DNA of 64,000 nt. Origin: Prevotella sp. BV3P1 (GTDB taxonomy: Bacteria; Bacteroidota; Bacteroidia; Bacteroidales; Bacteroidaceae). Shown here piece after piece: positions 50,729 to 60,238 of this stretch (position 1 is its first letter; each line of letters begins with the position of its first letter). Location: the NCBI RefSeq assembly GCF_000479005.1, contig NZ_AWXC01000021.1:19938-83937 (forward strand), given 5' to 3'. Both the position numbers and the translations under genes were made by a program. The notes under the pieces were generated by a model. The model was not told the DNA's origin and ran no database searches. It saw nothing but the letters and a program-made list of their open reading frames with translations.

Positions 50729-52003
50729 TTATCGACGAAGTCCTGCTCCATATTGAAATTCCAAACCTTGCTCAAAACGATCCGTGAAGTATGTGATCTC
50801 TCGTCGGGGGAGTCCTGTATCCTCTGCCATATTCTCCCAATACTTCATGTTCCTTGTTATGTCCAAGATAACGCCTCTTGCAGTTGTCTCATCCAGCATA
50901 TAAAGCTCATGAGCATTGTAAAGGTGATTGAGGGAGCTATCATTTGTATTGGTATCAATAAGCAAAGCCTGAAACATACTGTTTGTTGGGTTCATGTCGT
51001 AGGCAGGGGATAACTCCCAGCCGTCTTTTCCAAGCAAGAAGGCATGATTTCTAAAGTGGTCGTCGGTATTGCCAATGCAGATATTGAAGGCAACTCGCCT
51101 GTATAATTCTTCCAAGTTAGCCTCTATATGGTTGCCACCGCCTGAAATGATAAAGTCCACTATATCCAAATAGCCTTTGCCATTCCTTTGTCCGTCGCCG
51201 TCAGTAAGGCCGAGGACAGTGAGCGAGGACGCCATATGGATTCTCTTGTTGTCTTCGGTTCTGTCAAATCGCTTAGATAGAAGTATGTCCTGGCCTGTGC
51301 CAGCTTTGATGACTTGTGTTTCTGCCACGGTGATGCCACACTCCTTAGCCATCAGGTGGGCAAAGTGTTCCCATCGAGATACGTTGATGTCGTCATTGAT
51401 GGAAGGGAATTTGGCAAGATAAAGCTGACCGCCACTTTGCACACAAGCCTTCGGACGTGCGCCTCCCATCGAGGAACCAGGCTGAAAGAGTCGTTGTACC
51501 CATTTCTTTTCAGGCTCCAAATGCTTGTATTCGCTTTTCTCAATCTCCTTGGCTGCTTGCAAAAGTTCGTCAATGTGTATGATGGGTGGAACACTGTAAC
51601 CGGGGGTAGAACTGATAAAAGTACCGTCTGCTGGGTCTTGGAAGCGGAAGCCACCCATACGCATCTCATCTTCCACACCTTTGAGATAGTCCCAATCAGA
51701 TAAGGTGTGGCTTGCTTTCCCTTCTGTTTCCAGTGATGTACGGAGGTCTATCAGTCGCCGTCCCCATCTGTCAGGAAGTGCATCAGAGAAACAACCGAAT
51801 ATGTGATTGCCTTGGCTATATTGCACACCAGTATAAGGACGGAGATCTTGTCCCAAGTCAATTTTGGGGTAGGCTTTGAGCCAGTTCTTATCAAACTCAA
51901 AGGAGAACACGTCAGAGCCTCTTAGGTATTCATATCCAAGGGTACCCACTTTTTCTTCTTTATCCATCCAGTCAAAACTGGCTATAACATCTAACTTTTC
52001 CAT
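50729..52003 (-). CDS. hipA: HipA-family kinase toxin
   Basis: A 424-residue HipA-like serine kinase: N-terminal domain, ATP-binding loop SSMGGARPKACVQ (about 176-188), catalytic NTDDHFRNHAFL (about 310-321) and DMNPT (about 336). HipA toxins phosphorylate tRNA synthetases or related targets and are neutralised by HipB; the pair stabilises mobile elements. It starts 3 nt after hipB. Confidence 0.87.
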   Translation of the reverse strand: MEKLDVIASFDWMDKEEKVGTLGYEYLRGSDVFSFEFDKNWLKAYPKIDLGQDLRPYTGVQYSQGNHIFGCFSDALPDRWGRRLIDLRTSLETEGKASHTLSDWDYLKGVEDEMRMGGFRFQDPADGTFISSTPGYSVPPIIHIDELLQAAKEIEKSEYKHLEPEKKWVQRLFQPGSSMGGARPKACVQSGGQLYLAKFPSINDDINVSRWEHFAHLMAKECGITVAETQVIKAGTGQDILLSKRFDRTEDNKRIHMASSLTVLGLTDGDGQRNGKGYLDIVDFIISGGGNHIEANLEELYRRVAFNICIGNTDDHFRNHAFLLGKDGWELSPAYDMNPTNSMFQALLIDTNTNDSSLNHLYNAHELYMLDETTARGVILDITRNMKYWENMAEDTGLPRREITYFTDRFEQGLEFQYGAGLRR

Positions 52004-52006
52004 GTG

Positions 52007-52324
52007 TTATCTTTTTGAAGCTCGTTTCTTATTCTTGATTCCCAAGTCCTGTATCATGTGTCCTAACTCATCGTCTTTAGCCAAATGAAGAATGTCATCT
52101 TCGAGTTGCAGGGCATTGAGTACTCGCATTAGCACACCGACAGACACTGTAGGCTCACCCTTCTCCAAACGTGAGAGGGTAAGCCTTGTACATTGCGCAC
52201 GTTGTGCCACTTGGTCCATTGTAAGGTCTCGACGTAATCGGGCAAGGCGAAACTGCTCGCCCACCACGTTTAACTTCTCTTGTAATGCTCTGGTCATCCA
52301 GTTAGCTTTAGTAAACTTTGTCAT
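52007..52324 (-). CDS. hipB: HipB-like antitoxin
   Basis: A 105-residue XRE-type protein, start at 52324 (MTKFTKANWMTRALQEK). FRLARLRRDLTMDQVAQRAQCTRLTLSRLEKGEPTVS is a canonical HTH. Upstream lie TATCTTTG (52343-52350 on the minus strand) and a GTATC...GATAC inverted repeat that probably serves as an autoregulatory operator. Confidence 0.87.
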   Translation of the reverse strand: MTKFTKANWMTRALQEKLNVVGEQFRLARLRRDLTMDQVAQRAQCTRLTLSRLEKGEPTVSVGVLMRVLNALQLEDDILHLAKDDELGHMIQDLGIKNKKRASKR

Positions 52325-52402
52325 AATGTATCTTTTATGGTGCAAAGATACAATAATATGTTTAGTTTATATTACTTTATTCTGGTATTTTTTATTTTTT
52401 GC

Positions 52403-52987
52403 TTAATCCTCTTCTGTTTCCACAGGTTTTTTTATATTCGTATAATGGACTCCTGAAGGATTGCCTCCGAAGCACCAGAGGATGATTAAATTTTCATCCT
52501 CATTTCGAGGTGTTACTTTTGTACCATCTTTTAATGTAATTTCAACCCAGTCATCTTTCCCATGCTTGATGTATGCAACTTCTTCTTTTCTAAAGGTTAT
52601 TGCATTAATACAGAAAATACCTTTTAGTGCATTTCTAAGAAGACCATATTGAATACTCCCCAAATCGCATATGTGAAGGAAGGGGCGCGAAAACCTCTTA
52701 ATAATACTGTCAGGTAAAATATCTTCCATTTCTCTGATAGAATTAACTTCATATCTTTTAGTAAGATATTCTTTGACTTTATTTTTGTCGAACGGAATTA
52801 TGTTTTCTCTCACATACTCTTCGGCTTGTTCCTTATTATCGAATATTTTATAAGCCCCATCTAGTCTATAAAACTCGTCTTCTCCACTAAAAGAATATAA
52901 ATATAGGTTATTATTATCATCAAAGATGACATCTGCCTCTTCAATATCACCAATTTTGGTTACTAAAATTTTATTTTCTTTGCGCAT
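52403..52987 (-). CDS. Hypothetical cargo protein (194 aa)
   Basis: A soluble acidic protein beginning MRKENKILVTKIGDIEEADV. It has DGAYKIFDNKEQAEEYVREN and DDWVEITLKDGTKVTPR strand segments; family unknown. AT-richer than the transfer genes, so it may be a recent cargo. It sits between hipBA and a 44-aa gene. Confidence 0.65.
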   Translation of the reverse strand: MRKENKILVTKIGDIEEADVIFDDNNNLYLYSFSGEDEFYRLDGAYKIFDNKEQAEEYVRENIIPFDKNKVKEYLTKRYEVNSIREMEDILPDSIIKRFSRPFLHICDLGSIQYGLLRNALKGIFCINAITFRKEEVAYIKHGKDDWVEITLKDGTKVTPRNEDENLIILWCFGGNPSGVHYTNIKKPVETEED

Positions 52988-53065
52988 AACTATTTATTTT
53001 TTACAATTCTAACTGAACGTGAAAGTGATATTCTCGACACAAGCAACTTATCTGCCTGATTGCGT

Positions 53066-53200
53066 TTAGCAATTTGTTATTACGTCCATAACTTCATCAA
53101 AATCCAATTCACTCATAAAGTCGAGCACTTCGTTTAGAATCTCTTCGTTAATAGATATCTCTTCTTGTTTTAGTCGTGTATAAAATTCTTTTCGTGTCAT
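53066..53200 (-). CDS. Small acidic protein (44 aa)
   Basis: MTRKEFYTRLKQEEISINEE..., acidic and helical, start at 53200. It lies just downstream of the cytosine methyltransferase and is probably co-transcribed. No function assigned. Confidence 0.5.
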   Translation of the reverse strand: MTRKEFYTRLKQEEISINEEILNEVLDFMSELDFDEVMDVITNC

Positions 53201-53220
53201 ATTTTTTTCTTTGGTTAAAT

Positions 53221-54816
53221 TTATATTGCTATTGCCTTGGATATTAAAGCTGCACAAAGCGATTCACAGAGCACCTTGCTCATGTTCACCTCTACAGCGT
53301 TGCCAATGTACTTCTTCTGTTCTGCTTGTGTCCCGACGAGAATATAACTGTCAGGAAAGCCCATTATGCGTTTGAGTTCACCGATGTTAAGCATCCGCAT
53401 TTTTATATCAATAATGCCGTACATAGCCATAAACTCCTTAATCCTGACGGTCATTTCACTGTCATTGTCGAAAATCCTGATACCGACTCCATGTTCTGTT
53501 GTAACAAGATAGGGAGGCATCTTATCCATCCTGGCAATCAACGTAAAACATGGCTTGTTCACATCACCTCCTGCCGAGTTGAACTGTGGGTTCATCAGGA
53601 AGCAATCTACCACTTTCTGATTGGGTGTTGTCAGCACGGCAGGGCAAGGAACTTCAATACTTGACAGTTGGCCGCCGCAAGAATATTCATTAGCAAGAAA
53701 TCTACTTGAAACAAGTCCCAGCCTATCTTTTGTAGTAGGTGTTGGACATGGGGCATCAACGGAACGGTTTCCACCATTACCGTAGTAAGCAGTTACAAAG
53801 CAATGATGGTCTTTTGTTGTGATGGTACCTGCAGGTGCGTCTATTGATTGGTTCTTGGAGTACGGATCTCCGCTGAAAGCCTTGGATATAAAACAGACAT
53901 TGGCAATGCCCAGACGATTTTGGCAAGCGACCGTTGGGCAAGGTTCGTCTACTCCTGGGGCCACATACCTGCCTCTTTGGTTCATTGAGTTGTATTTAAT
54001 CAAGAAGGCATCTTTTCCTCCTGCCACAAACTTGATAAGACCGGCATAGATTCTATTCAAGGTCTTTTCGCACAAGGCTTTTTTCCTGTCAAAGATACTT
54101 TGTCCGGAATCATTCATATCAAGAACTTCCCTAGCAGGCTTCCATTTATTGTATATATGGAATATTCCATCATCACCATCCTTTGAGTAAGTCGGTATAG
54201 GAAAAGCTATTGGCAGTCCTATCTTTGCAAATTGACCGAAAAACCTTTTGCGTGAGGTGTAAGCCCCGAAGTCGGCAGCATTTAGTAAACGCCAGTCATA
54301 ATGATAGCCATAAGACATAATCTTATTGCACCAGCGGACAAAACTGCGTCCTTTCAACCTTGAAATTGGATGACCTTTATCATCCATATCTCCCCAACTC
54401 ATGAACTCCTCTACATTCTCAATTTGTATGTAGTCTGGGGTGAGTTGCTCGATATAGCGAAAAAGATGTTCCGCAAGTGTCCGACTGTCTGCGTCACGAG
54501 GCTGTCCTCCCTTGGCCTTGGAGAAATTGGTACATTCCAACGAGGCCCATAACACCACCAGTGCATCAGGATATTTTTGTCTCATTCGGTTCAAGTGGGC
54601 AAGCAAGCCTGTCAGGTCAAGAGTGCGGATATCTTCCCTAAAATGAAGGGTGTCGGGGTGGTTTGCCTGATGAGAGAGGATTGCATTAAGATCATGGTTG
54701 ACACAGGCAATCACTCTTGCGCATTTCTGACCGTCCAATGTTGCCTTTTCAACGCCGGTAGAAGTTCCTCCGGCACCGCAAAACAGGTCAATATAGAGTA
54801 ATCTTATATTATTCAT
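53221..54816 (-). CDS. Orphan DNA (cytosine-5) methyltransferase
   Basis: A 531-residue protein with motif I IDLFCGAGGTSTG (about 9-21), the catalytic Cys in ASLECTNFSKAKGG (about 90-103), ENVEEF (about 131-136) and SRKRFF. The motif reads E-C where most family members have P-C, a variant shared with phage/mobile-element enzymes I recall. A long target-recognition part holds repeated PCPT-type blocks. No nuclease is next to it, so it probably protects the element against host restriction. Confidence 0.85.
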   Translation of the reverse strand: MNNIRLLYIDLFCGAGGTSTGVEKATLDGQKCARVIACVNHDLNAILSHQANHPDTLHFREDIRTLDLTGLLAHLNRMRQKYPDALVVLWASLECTNFSKAKGGQPRDADSRTLAEHLFRYIEQLTPDYIQIENVEEFMSWGDMDDKGHPISRLKGRSFVRWCNKIMSYGYHYDWRLLNAADFGAYTSRKRFFGQFAKIGLPIAFPIPTYSKDGDDGIFHIYNKWKPAREVLDMNDSGQSIFDRKKALCEKTLNRIYAGLIKFVAGGKDAFLIKYNSMNQRGRYVAPGVDEPCPTVACQNRLGIANVCFISKAFSGDPYSKNQSIDAPAGTITTKDHHCFVTAYYGNGGNRSVDAPCPTPTTKDRLGLVSSRFLANEYSCGGQLSSIEVPCPAVLTTPNQKVVDCFLMNPQFNSAGGDVNKPCFTLIARMDKMPPYLVTTEHGVGIRIFDNDSEMTVRIKEFMAMYGIIDIKMRMLNIGELKRIMGFPDSYILVGTQAEQKKYIGNAVEVNMSKVLCESLCAALISKAIAI

Positions 54817-54844
54817 TGCTATGTTCTTTCAAAAATTGTATATA

Positions 54845-55066
54845 TTACTTCATAAATGCCATCCAAACAGTTGTACTGCTGCGTCTGGTCGTGTGCCCGA
54901 AGAGGGGCTCGCATCCTATCACATCAATGATTTTACGAATAGGTATCTGCACCTCATTCCACTTGAAGATGAGTGTGCCATTGGGTTTGAGCACCCTCAT
55001 ACACTCCTTGGACAGGCATCTGACTCCCTTCTTTCTCAAACAATATACCAAGTTATACCTTCTTTT
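54845..55066 (-). pseudogene. C-terminal remnant of a SAM-dependent methyltransferase
   Basis: The frame has CMRVLKPNGTLIFKWNEVQI followed by GCEPLFGHTTRRSSTTVWMAFMK, the C-terminal end of phage-type class I methyltransferases. Motif I and the NPPF/Y region are absent and the upstream codons look random, so it is a truncated gene next to the intact cytosine methyltransferase. Confidence 0.65.
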
Positions 55067-55123
55067 GATAAGTTTATTCATCCTTGTTGCGGTCTGACGT
55101 GAATATGGTTGCTAAAGCATAAG

Positions 55124-55324
55124 TTATATCGCTAATTCACTTTTTTTGTTTATTCTTTTAGTAATGATAGTTATGACACCAGCAACGATAGCCAATAGTG
55201 ACATAGTATCTGAAAACTGCTGCCAAGAATTTATTCTGCATTTAGTAGTATGGAACTGATAATTCCTTTTTTTTCTAATCTGGAGCCATTCTACTAAATT
55301 TATTGATTTAAAGAATTTCTTCAT
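55124..55324 (-). CDS. Small protein with one membrane helix (66 aa)
   Basis: MKKFFKSINLVEWLQIRKKR... with a hydrophobic segment SLLAIVAGVITIITKRI near the C-terminus. Basic N-terminus. It starts 3 nt after the DUF3853 gene stop, so probably the same transcript. Function unknown; could be non-functional. Confidence 0.45.
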   Translation of the reverse strand: MKKFFKSINLVEWLQIRKKRNYQFHTTKCRINSWQQFSDTMSLLAIVAGVITIITKRINKKSELAI

Positions 55325-55327
55325 GCC

Positions 55328-55615
55328 TCATACCTTCATTAAATCTCGTATCTTATTCTTGTTAAACCAATAGGTTGCGCCTATCTTCCTGATGGCAGGA
55401 TCAATTTTACCAGTTTTTACAAGACGGCATACGGTAGGTACACTGCAATGCAAATATTTGGCAAGGTTCTTATACCCTGACACCCATACGTCTTCATCAA
55501 ACAACTGTTCTGATGATGTTTCATAGCTGCCTTGGTATTCTTTCAAAAGACTAACGAAATCCTTAACGGATAGCTCTGCCAATGGGGTTTTCAAGAATGA
55601 TTCTGATAATTCCAT
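55328..55615 (-). CDS. DUF3853-family HTH protein, possible excisionase/regulator
   Basis: A 95-residue protein. WVSGYKNLAKYLHCSVPTVCRLVKTGKIDPAIRKIGATYWFNKNKI is a MerR/excisionase-like winged HTH of the DUF3853 type found beside Bacteroidales integrases. It lies next to the integrase and after structured leader B, so it may control excision or early transcription. Confidence 0.75.
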   Translation of the reverse strand: MELSESFLKTPLAELSVKDFVSLLKEYQGSYETSSEQLFDEDVWVSGYKNLAKYLHCSVPTVCRLVKTGKIDPAIRKIGATYWFNKNKIRDLMKV

Positions 55616-55671
55616 ATTTTACACTTTAATACGTTTAGACATAATGATGACCTTTGGTTTGGAAGGTCACT

Positions 55672-55756
55672 TGTCGTTTCGAAAATGTATTAAAGGCTGT
55701 CGGGAAGAAAACTATCTACCAAATCGACAAATGTATTAAAGTGCATCGTAACGACA
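55672..55756 (-). promoter_or_regulatory. Structured leader B with promoter before the DUF3853 gene
   Basis: Minus strand: TATATTTG (55760-55767) is the -7 box. The RNA would open with TGTCGTTACGA and close with TCGAAACGACA (outer stem). Two CTTTAAT copies and an inner stem TGTCG/CGACA follow the family plan, with stem bases changed compensatorily relative to leaders A and D. GTATTAAAGTG just before the ATG is complementary to CACTTTAATAC in the leader. Confidence 0.65.
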
Positions 55757-55806
55757 TTGCAAATATAATAAAAATTATTTCATAATGCGTGTTTTGAGCT
55801 ATGCTT

Positions 55807-57117
55807 TTATTGATCAAACTGTTTCATATATTCAGATTTTACCTCGTCGGCTATATCGATATAGGGTTTCATGGCCTTATAATCACTATGACCTGTCCAC
55901 TTCATTATTACACTGGGCGGTATTCCTTTTGCCAATGCGGTGCAAATGAAAGTACGTCGTCCACAGTGTGTACCTATAAGTTCGTATTTGGGGTGTACTT
56001 CGTCAACTCGCTTATTTCCCTCATAGTGGGTTGATTTGATAGATCCATCTATGCCTGCCAACTTACAAAGTGTATGCAGGTGTTTGTTCATCTTTTGATT
56101 ACTTACTACCGGCAAAACCTTCTTGTTAGGAAAATGTATTTCTGCGTACTTATCCAGTATAGCTTGTGCCTTCGAATTGATTTCTATGAGAAGACGATCA
56201 GAGGTCTTGACGGTTACAATCTCTATCTTTCCATTATGTATATCATCCCATGTAAGGTTGCAAGCGTCCGAGTAACGTAGGCCAGTGTAGCAAGTGAAGA
56301 GAAATACATCACGTACAGGACCGAGGGCTACATACTTGTCAGGTATTTGAAATGTTTCAAGCGTATTCAGTTCTTCTGCTGTCAAGAACACAACACGTTT
56401 GGTCGTATTTTTCAACTTTGGCTTGTAGTATTCAAATGTATGGTTTGTATGATAGCCTTTCTCGTAGCACCAGCGCAAAAACCACCGCAAGAAACCAAGT
56501 TGCTTGTTGATGGTACTGTTTTTCATACCTTTTTTGCCAAGATAGTCAATAAAGTTCGCTATGCCATCTTCATCAAACTTGTCAAAGGTGAGCTTTTTGT
56601 CGAAAGTAAATAGATGATTCCGAAGTGCAGCAAATTTTTCATAGGTTGCAGAAGTCCAATCATTCAGTTTTCCATTAACTTTGACAAATTCATCAAAATA
56701 CTTCCAGAAACCCTTATCTTTTGTTCCGTTCCTTTTTTTATCTACTTGTTGAACGGTTAGAGTACTATCTTTTTTCTTGCTCTGTTGTGCGGTTTGTGTG
56801 TGAGAGGAACGTTGTTTTGTGAAAGAATTGCGAAGTTCTGGCACCGTCGGTACTACATTTAGAAGTTCATATTCTCGAAATACTGCTATCATATCTGTCA
56901 ACATCTGAGAAAGCTGATCGTTTAGATCAGTAGCCATGACAACATTAGAGTTCAAAGGTAATACACGCTGTTGCACATCATCCCAATACTCCTTGTTCAA
57001 AACGATTCCTGTCTGAAAATCCACCCTGCAACCATTGTACGAAACACGCATACGAAGTCTGCTTCCAGCATTACGCTGGTTTTGAATAGAGTATTTTATC
57101 GTTCGCTTGATGATCAT
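55807..57117 (-). CDS. int: Tyrosine recombinase (ICE integrase)
   Basis: A 436-residue integrase with an N-terminal arm-binding part, a SAM-like core-binding domain (about 145-235) and a catalytic domain. Arg lies in TGLRYSDACNLTW (about 279), the H-x-x-R box in GTHCGRRTF (about 387), a Trp/His in WTGHSDYKAM, and the nucleophile in KPYIDIA (about 419). It sits at the right end of the element, reading inward, next to the att-like repeat at 57428. Confidence 0.93.
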   Translation of the reverse strand: MIIKRTIKYSIQNQRNAGSRLRMRVSYNGCRVDFQTGIVLNKEYWDDVQQRVLPLNSNVVMATDLNDQLSQMLTDMIAVFREYELLNVVPTVPELRNSFTKQRSSHTQTAQQSKKKDSTLTVQQVDKKRNGTKDKGFWKYFDEFVKVNGKLNDWTSATYEKFAALRNHLFTFDKKLTFDKFDEDGIANFIDYLGKKGMKNSTINKQLGFLRWFLRWCYEKGYHTNHTFEYYKPKLKNTTKRVVFLTAEELNTLETFQIPDKYVALGPVRDVFLFTCYTGLRYSDACNLTWDDIHNGKIEIVTVKTSDRLLIEINSKAQAILDKYAEIHFPNKKVLPVVSNQKMNKHLHTLCKLAGIDGSIKSTHYEGNKRVDEVHPKYELIGTHCGRRTFICTALAKGIPPSVIMKWTGHSDYKAMKPYIDIADEVKSEYMKQFDQ

Positions 57118-57427
57118 ATCTGATAACTTTTATTTCAAAGTTAATCAAATACATCATCTTTTACCTATCTTTTGACCCACTTTTTGGCTGTAAAATGGTT
57201 TTGTAAAAATTTTTTTTTGAATAATTGGGCGAGTTATATTAGTGAAGGAATTTTTGAACTCCTTTTCTTGACCCACCGCTTGACCCACTTTTTGAGGCGG
57301 ATTATTGGAACTAACACTATCAATCGAACAATATATTTTCAAAACATATTAACAAGGAGTTGATTTTCAAGATGTTTTGATATTATTTGATAATGATGTT
57401 AAATGATTTTGTTTTATAGTCTTTATC
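57118..57427. other. Integrase upstream/attachment-proximal region
   Basis: Non-coding, AT-rich. Holds GACCCACTTTTT-type words at about 57174, 57268 and 57283, the same 12-bp motif that forms tandem repeats after each att copy. These are candidate integrase arm sites. Small open frames here are not supported. Confidence 0.5.
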
Positions 57428-57442
57428 CCTCTCTCTCCGCTT
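57428..57442. other. att-like 15-bp direct repeat, copy 1 (probable right end of the ICE)
   Basis: CCTCTCTCTCCGCTT, identical to 61795-61809. The sequence resembles the 3' end of a tRNA-Ser-type or ssrA gene, which is the usual target of tyrosine integrases, but no complete tRNA is in the window. It lies about 310 bp from the integrase start. Confidence 0.55.
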
Positions 57443-57455
57443 CGCATAGCGAGCC

Positions 57456-57486
57456 AAGTCCCTAAGTTATAACAACTTAGGGACTT
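57456..57486. terminator. Terminator next to att copy 1
   Basis: Stem AAGTCCCTAAGTT / AACTTAGGGACTT followed by TTT. A stem of different sequence occupies the same place after att copy 2. Confidence 0.65.
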
Positions 57487-57510
57487 TTTGTTTGGTTGTT
57501 ATTTTATTTT

Positions 57511-57558
57511 GCCCCACTTTTTGCCCCGGTTTTTGCCCCGGTTTTTGCCCCACTTTTT
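57511..57558. repeat. Four 12-bp tandem repeats beside att copy 1
   Basis: GCCCCACTTTTT, GCCCCGGTTTTT twice, GCCCCACTTTTT. The corresponding place after att copy 2 holds three TGACCCACTTTT units (61877-61912). Likely recombinase arm-type binding sites. Confidence 0.6.
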
Positions 57559-58031
57559 TCTCCGAAGAATAATTCAGAATGAAATATTTTTTATTTGTTG
57601 TAAAGTATTTTCATAATTCACATATTACTGATAATTAAAGATTTACAGTTTTATTAGAAGGGCGGAATCGAACCTTTGTTTCAAATTATATCATTTTTGC
57701 CGTTTTGGTGTCTAAAACTGAAATGTTAAAATCGTTTTTTCCGTGTATTGCGGCAATGCTCGCAACACTTTTTACAACAGCCCTAAGTCTTACAGCCCAA
57801 TGCCGTGAATTTGAAGCCGCTGCCATGACAGCCGCTTCTGTTCAGCCATTTACAAAACACACTGGCGTAAGTTTTGGTCGAGCAACCAATACCCTTATTC
57901 CTACACCTATTTGCCCCTTGTGGAGCCAGTGTTCCTCCAGGCATCAGTTTGCACATTGTCATTCACGCTATGCGGAAAGCATACTGTCGTCATACTTTCA
58001 CTACGCTCTGAATGAGGATGTGCGACTTTTT
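57559..58031. repeat. Element-end sequence duplicated at 61913-62384
   Basis: About 470 bp nearly identical to 61913-62384, starting TTCTCCGAAGAA and including a leader-type part. It includes GGGCGGAATCGAACC, which looks like the complement of a tRNA 3' end but no tRNA folds here. It is cut off at 58031 by the IS1634-like element. No gene supported. Confidence 0.6.
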
Positions 58032-59703
58032 CCTGACTTCGTCACTCAAAAATATCCATTTTGTAATTGATTGATAAACAACATTTTGTATCTTTGCATA
58101 CCCTAATTTTGGGGTACGCAAAAGATTTTTTAACTATGTTTGTCAAAAGAAAGAAGAATCGGTCTGGAACAACAAGCATTGTTGTTGCAGAAAAAACAAA
58201 GGGCATTTATAAAAAAATTGATTACTATTGGTGTCGCCAAAGATTCAAACGAAATAGAAAGTCTTGTAAATGCAGGTCATGAATGGATTTCCAAAGAAGA
58301 ATGTCGCCGTCATCCTCAGCTCGATTTGTATGGTGAGGAACGTGAGGCCTGCGACCGTGAGCGTGAAGAAGTCCGCCGTGTCCTGTCCAATGTCAGCAAT
58401 ATCTTTCTCAACGGATGCGACTTGATATTGGACCGCACGTTTGACAGGATTGGTTTCAATCGTATTGACGATGATGTATTCCGCAAGCTTGTAAAGGCTC
58501 GTTTGGCATATCCAACAAGTAAGGCTGCCACGGTGGAATACCTGAAAAACCACTTTGACGAAGATGTGGATCTCTCAAAAATCTATCGTTATCTTGACAA
58601 GCTTAGCGACCATCAGCACGAAATTGTACAGGATATAAGCGTGCAACATACAGCTAAACTGTTCGGTGGAAATATCGGTGTGTTATTCTATGATGTTACC
58701 ACACTTTACTTTGAAGCGGATTATGAGGACGAATTACGCAAGACAGGTTTCTCGAAAGAGGGACGTCACAGTAATCCTCAAATCATACTTGGACTGCTTG
58801 TCAGTCTTGGTGGCTATCCGCTTGCCTATTGCATCCATGAGGGCAACAAATATGAAGGTCACACGATGTTGCCGACAATAAATGAGTTTGTTAGTAAATA
58901 CGGTTTGGAGAACTTCGTTGTGGTGGCAGACTCCGGTCTGATGAACAATGCCAACATAGCAGAACTTGAATTGCAAGGCTACAAGTATATAATAGGTGCG
59001 AAGATAAAGAATGAAAGTCAGGAAGTCAAGAACTGGATACTGGAACAGCCCAAGCGCGACTGCCAGATGGTTGAATATAACAAAGGAGGCGGACGCCGTC
59101 TCCTGGTTGGCTATACAGATGACCGTGCAAAGAAAGATGCCTATAACCGGGAAAAGGGTATACGCAGGCTGGAAAAGGCTTACAAGCATGGTGCGCTCAC
59201 GAAAGGCAATATTAACAAAAGAGGCTATAATAAGTTTTTATCGATGGATGGCGAAGTGAGAGTCGCCATCAACTATGACCGTGTTGCCGACGACTCCAAA
59301 TGGGATGGTCTTAAAGGATATCTCACCAATACGGATATACCAATACAGGATGTATACACGGCATATCACAACCTTTGGCATGTGGAACGGGCTTTCCGCA
59401 TAGCCAAATCAAAGATAGAAATACGTCCCATGTTCCATTTTACACGCAAAAGAATCGAAGCCCATATATGTATCTGTTTCGTGGCTTTGAAAGTATACAA
59501 GGAATTGGAGCGTATGTTGAAAGTCTCAGAGATTAAGATGAGCATAGACAAGGTGCTTACATTGGCAAAGACCATTACAACGATGCAAATCAAGCTACCT
59601 CTGAACAAGGAGGTTTATACGCAGCCTATGCTGATGGCAAGACATCAGAGAATAGCTAAACTCTTTGACGAAGATTTTTGGGGTACGCAATGACGAAGTC
59701 AGG
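58032..59703 (+). mobile_element. IS1634-like insertion sequence
   Basis: Bounded by 13-bp terminal inverted repeats CCTGACTTCGTCA (58032-58044) and TGACGAAGTCAGG (59691-59703), about 1.67 kb, carrying one transposase. The flanks differ (duplicated leader on the left, coupling-protein remnant on the right) and no clear target duplication is seen, suggesting a deletion beside the insertion. Confidence 0.8.
58136..59693 (+). CDS. IS1634-family transposase, frameshifted at an A7 run
   Basis: A DDE transposase of the IS4/IS1634 group: VLFYDVTTLYFE (first Asp), FVVVADSGLMNNANI (second Asp) and VERAFRIAKSKIEIRP (Glu region). The family N-terminus MFVKRKKNRSGTTSIVVAEK starts at 58136 in another frame and passes into the long frame near TATAAAAAAATTG (about 58210). 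One A fewer would restore a single protein. Either inactivated or expressed by slippage. Confidence 0.8.
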
Positions 59704-60128
59704 AGACTTTATCCGAGCGTTTTGGAAAAGTACTCCAAAAGCGCCAGTCTATTTCCATCAACCGTCAGGATGTTTCTACATCCATCAATACCCAAATGGC
59801 CAGTCTCATTCCGCCGAGCAAGATTAGCGGACTCACCCAAGGAATGTTTGTCGGCTCTGTTTCCGATAACTTCAACGAGCGTATCGAGCAGAAGATATTC
59901 CATGCCGAGATAGTAGTTGATACCGAAAAGTTGAAACGGGAGGAAAGTCGTTATCAGAAACTCCCCATCATCAACGATTTCTTGGATGCGGATGGCAACG
60001 ACTGCATGAAGCAGACCATACAGGACAACTACAACCAAATCAAGGAGGATGTCAAGCAGATAGTCAAGGATGAGCTGGGGCGTATCGCCAACGATGAGAA
60101 TTTGAAGCACTTGATACAAAAGGCATAA
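59704..60128 (+). pseudogene. 3' remnant of a MobC/TraG-type coupling protein
   Basis: The frame reads ETLSERFGKVLQKRQSISINRQDV, then MASLIPPSKISGLTQGMFVG and a charged C-terminus ending LKHLIQKA at a TAA. This is the C-terminal part of the coupling proteins of Bacteroidales mobilisable/conjugative elements and differs from the intact coupling protein at 32417. It was cut off by the IS element. Confidence 0.8.
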
Positions 60129-60238
60129 ATGCGCTTTTCACAGTTGAATATAAATAGGTTTGTCCTATTGCTTTTTCCGCGAGTGCCAAGAATAATAGTT
60201 AAAAATGATTATAATATAGATAATAATTAGTTATCAAT

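Noticed and set aside
57154..57342. 62-codon minus-strand frame rich in VGQ repeats
   Set aside because: The repeats are the translated 12-bp DNA motif near att; no start signal or family.
57656..57676. tRNA gene suggested by GGGCGGAATCGAACC (also near 61996)
   Set aside because: Only a 3'-end-like fragment; the T-stem does not pair and no anticodon or acceptor partner is present.
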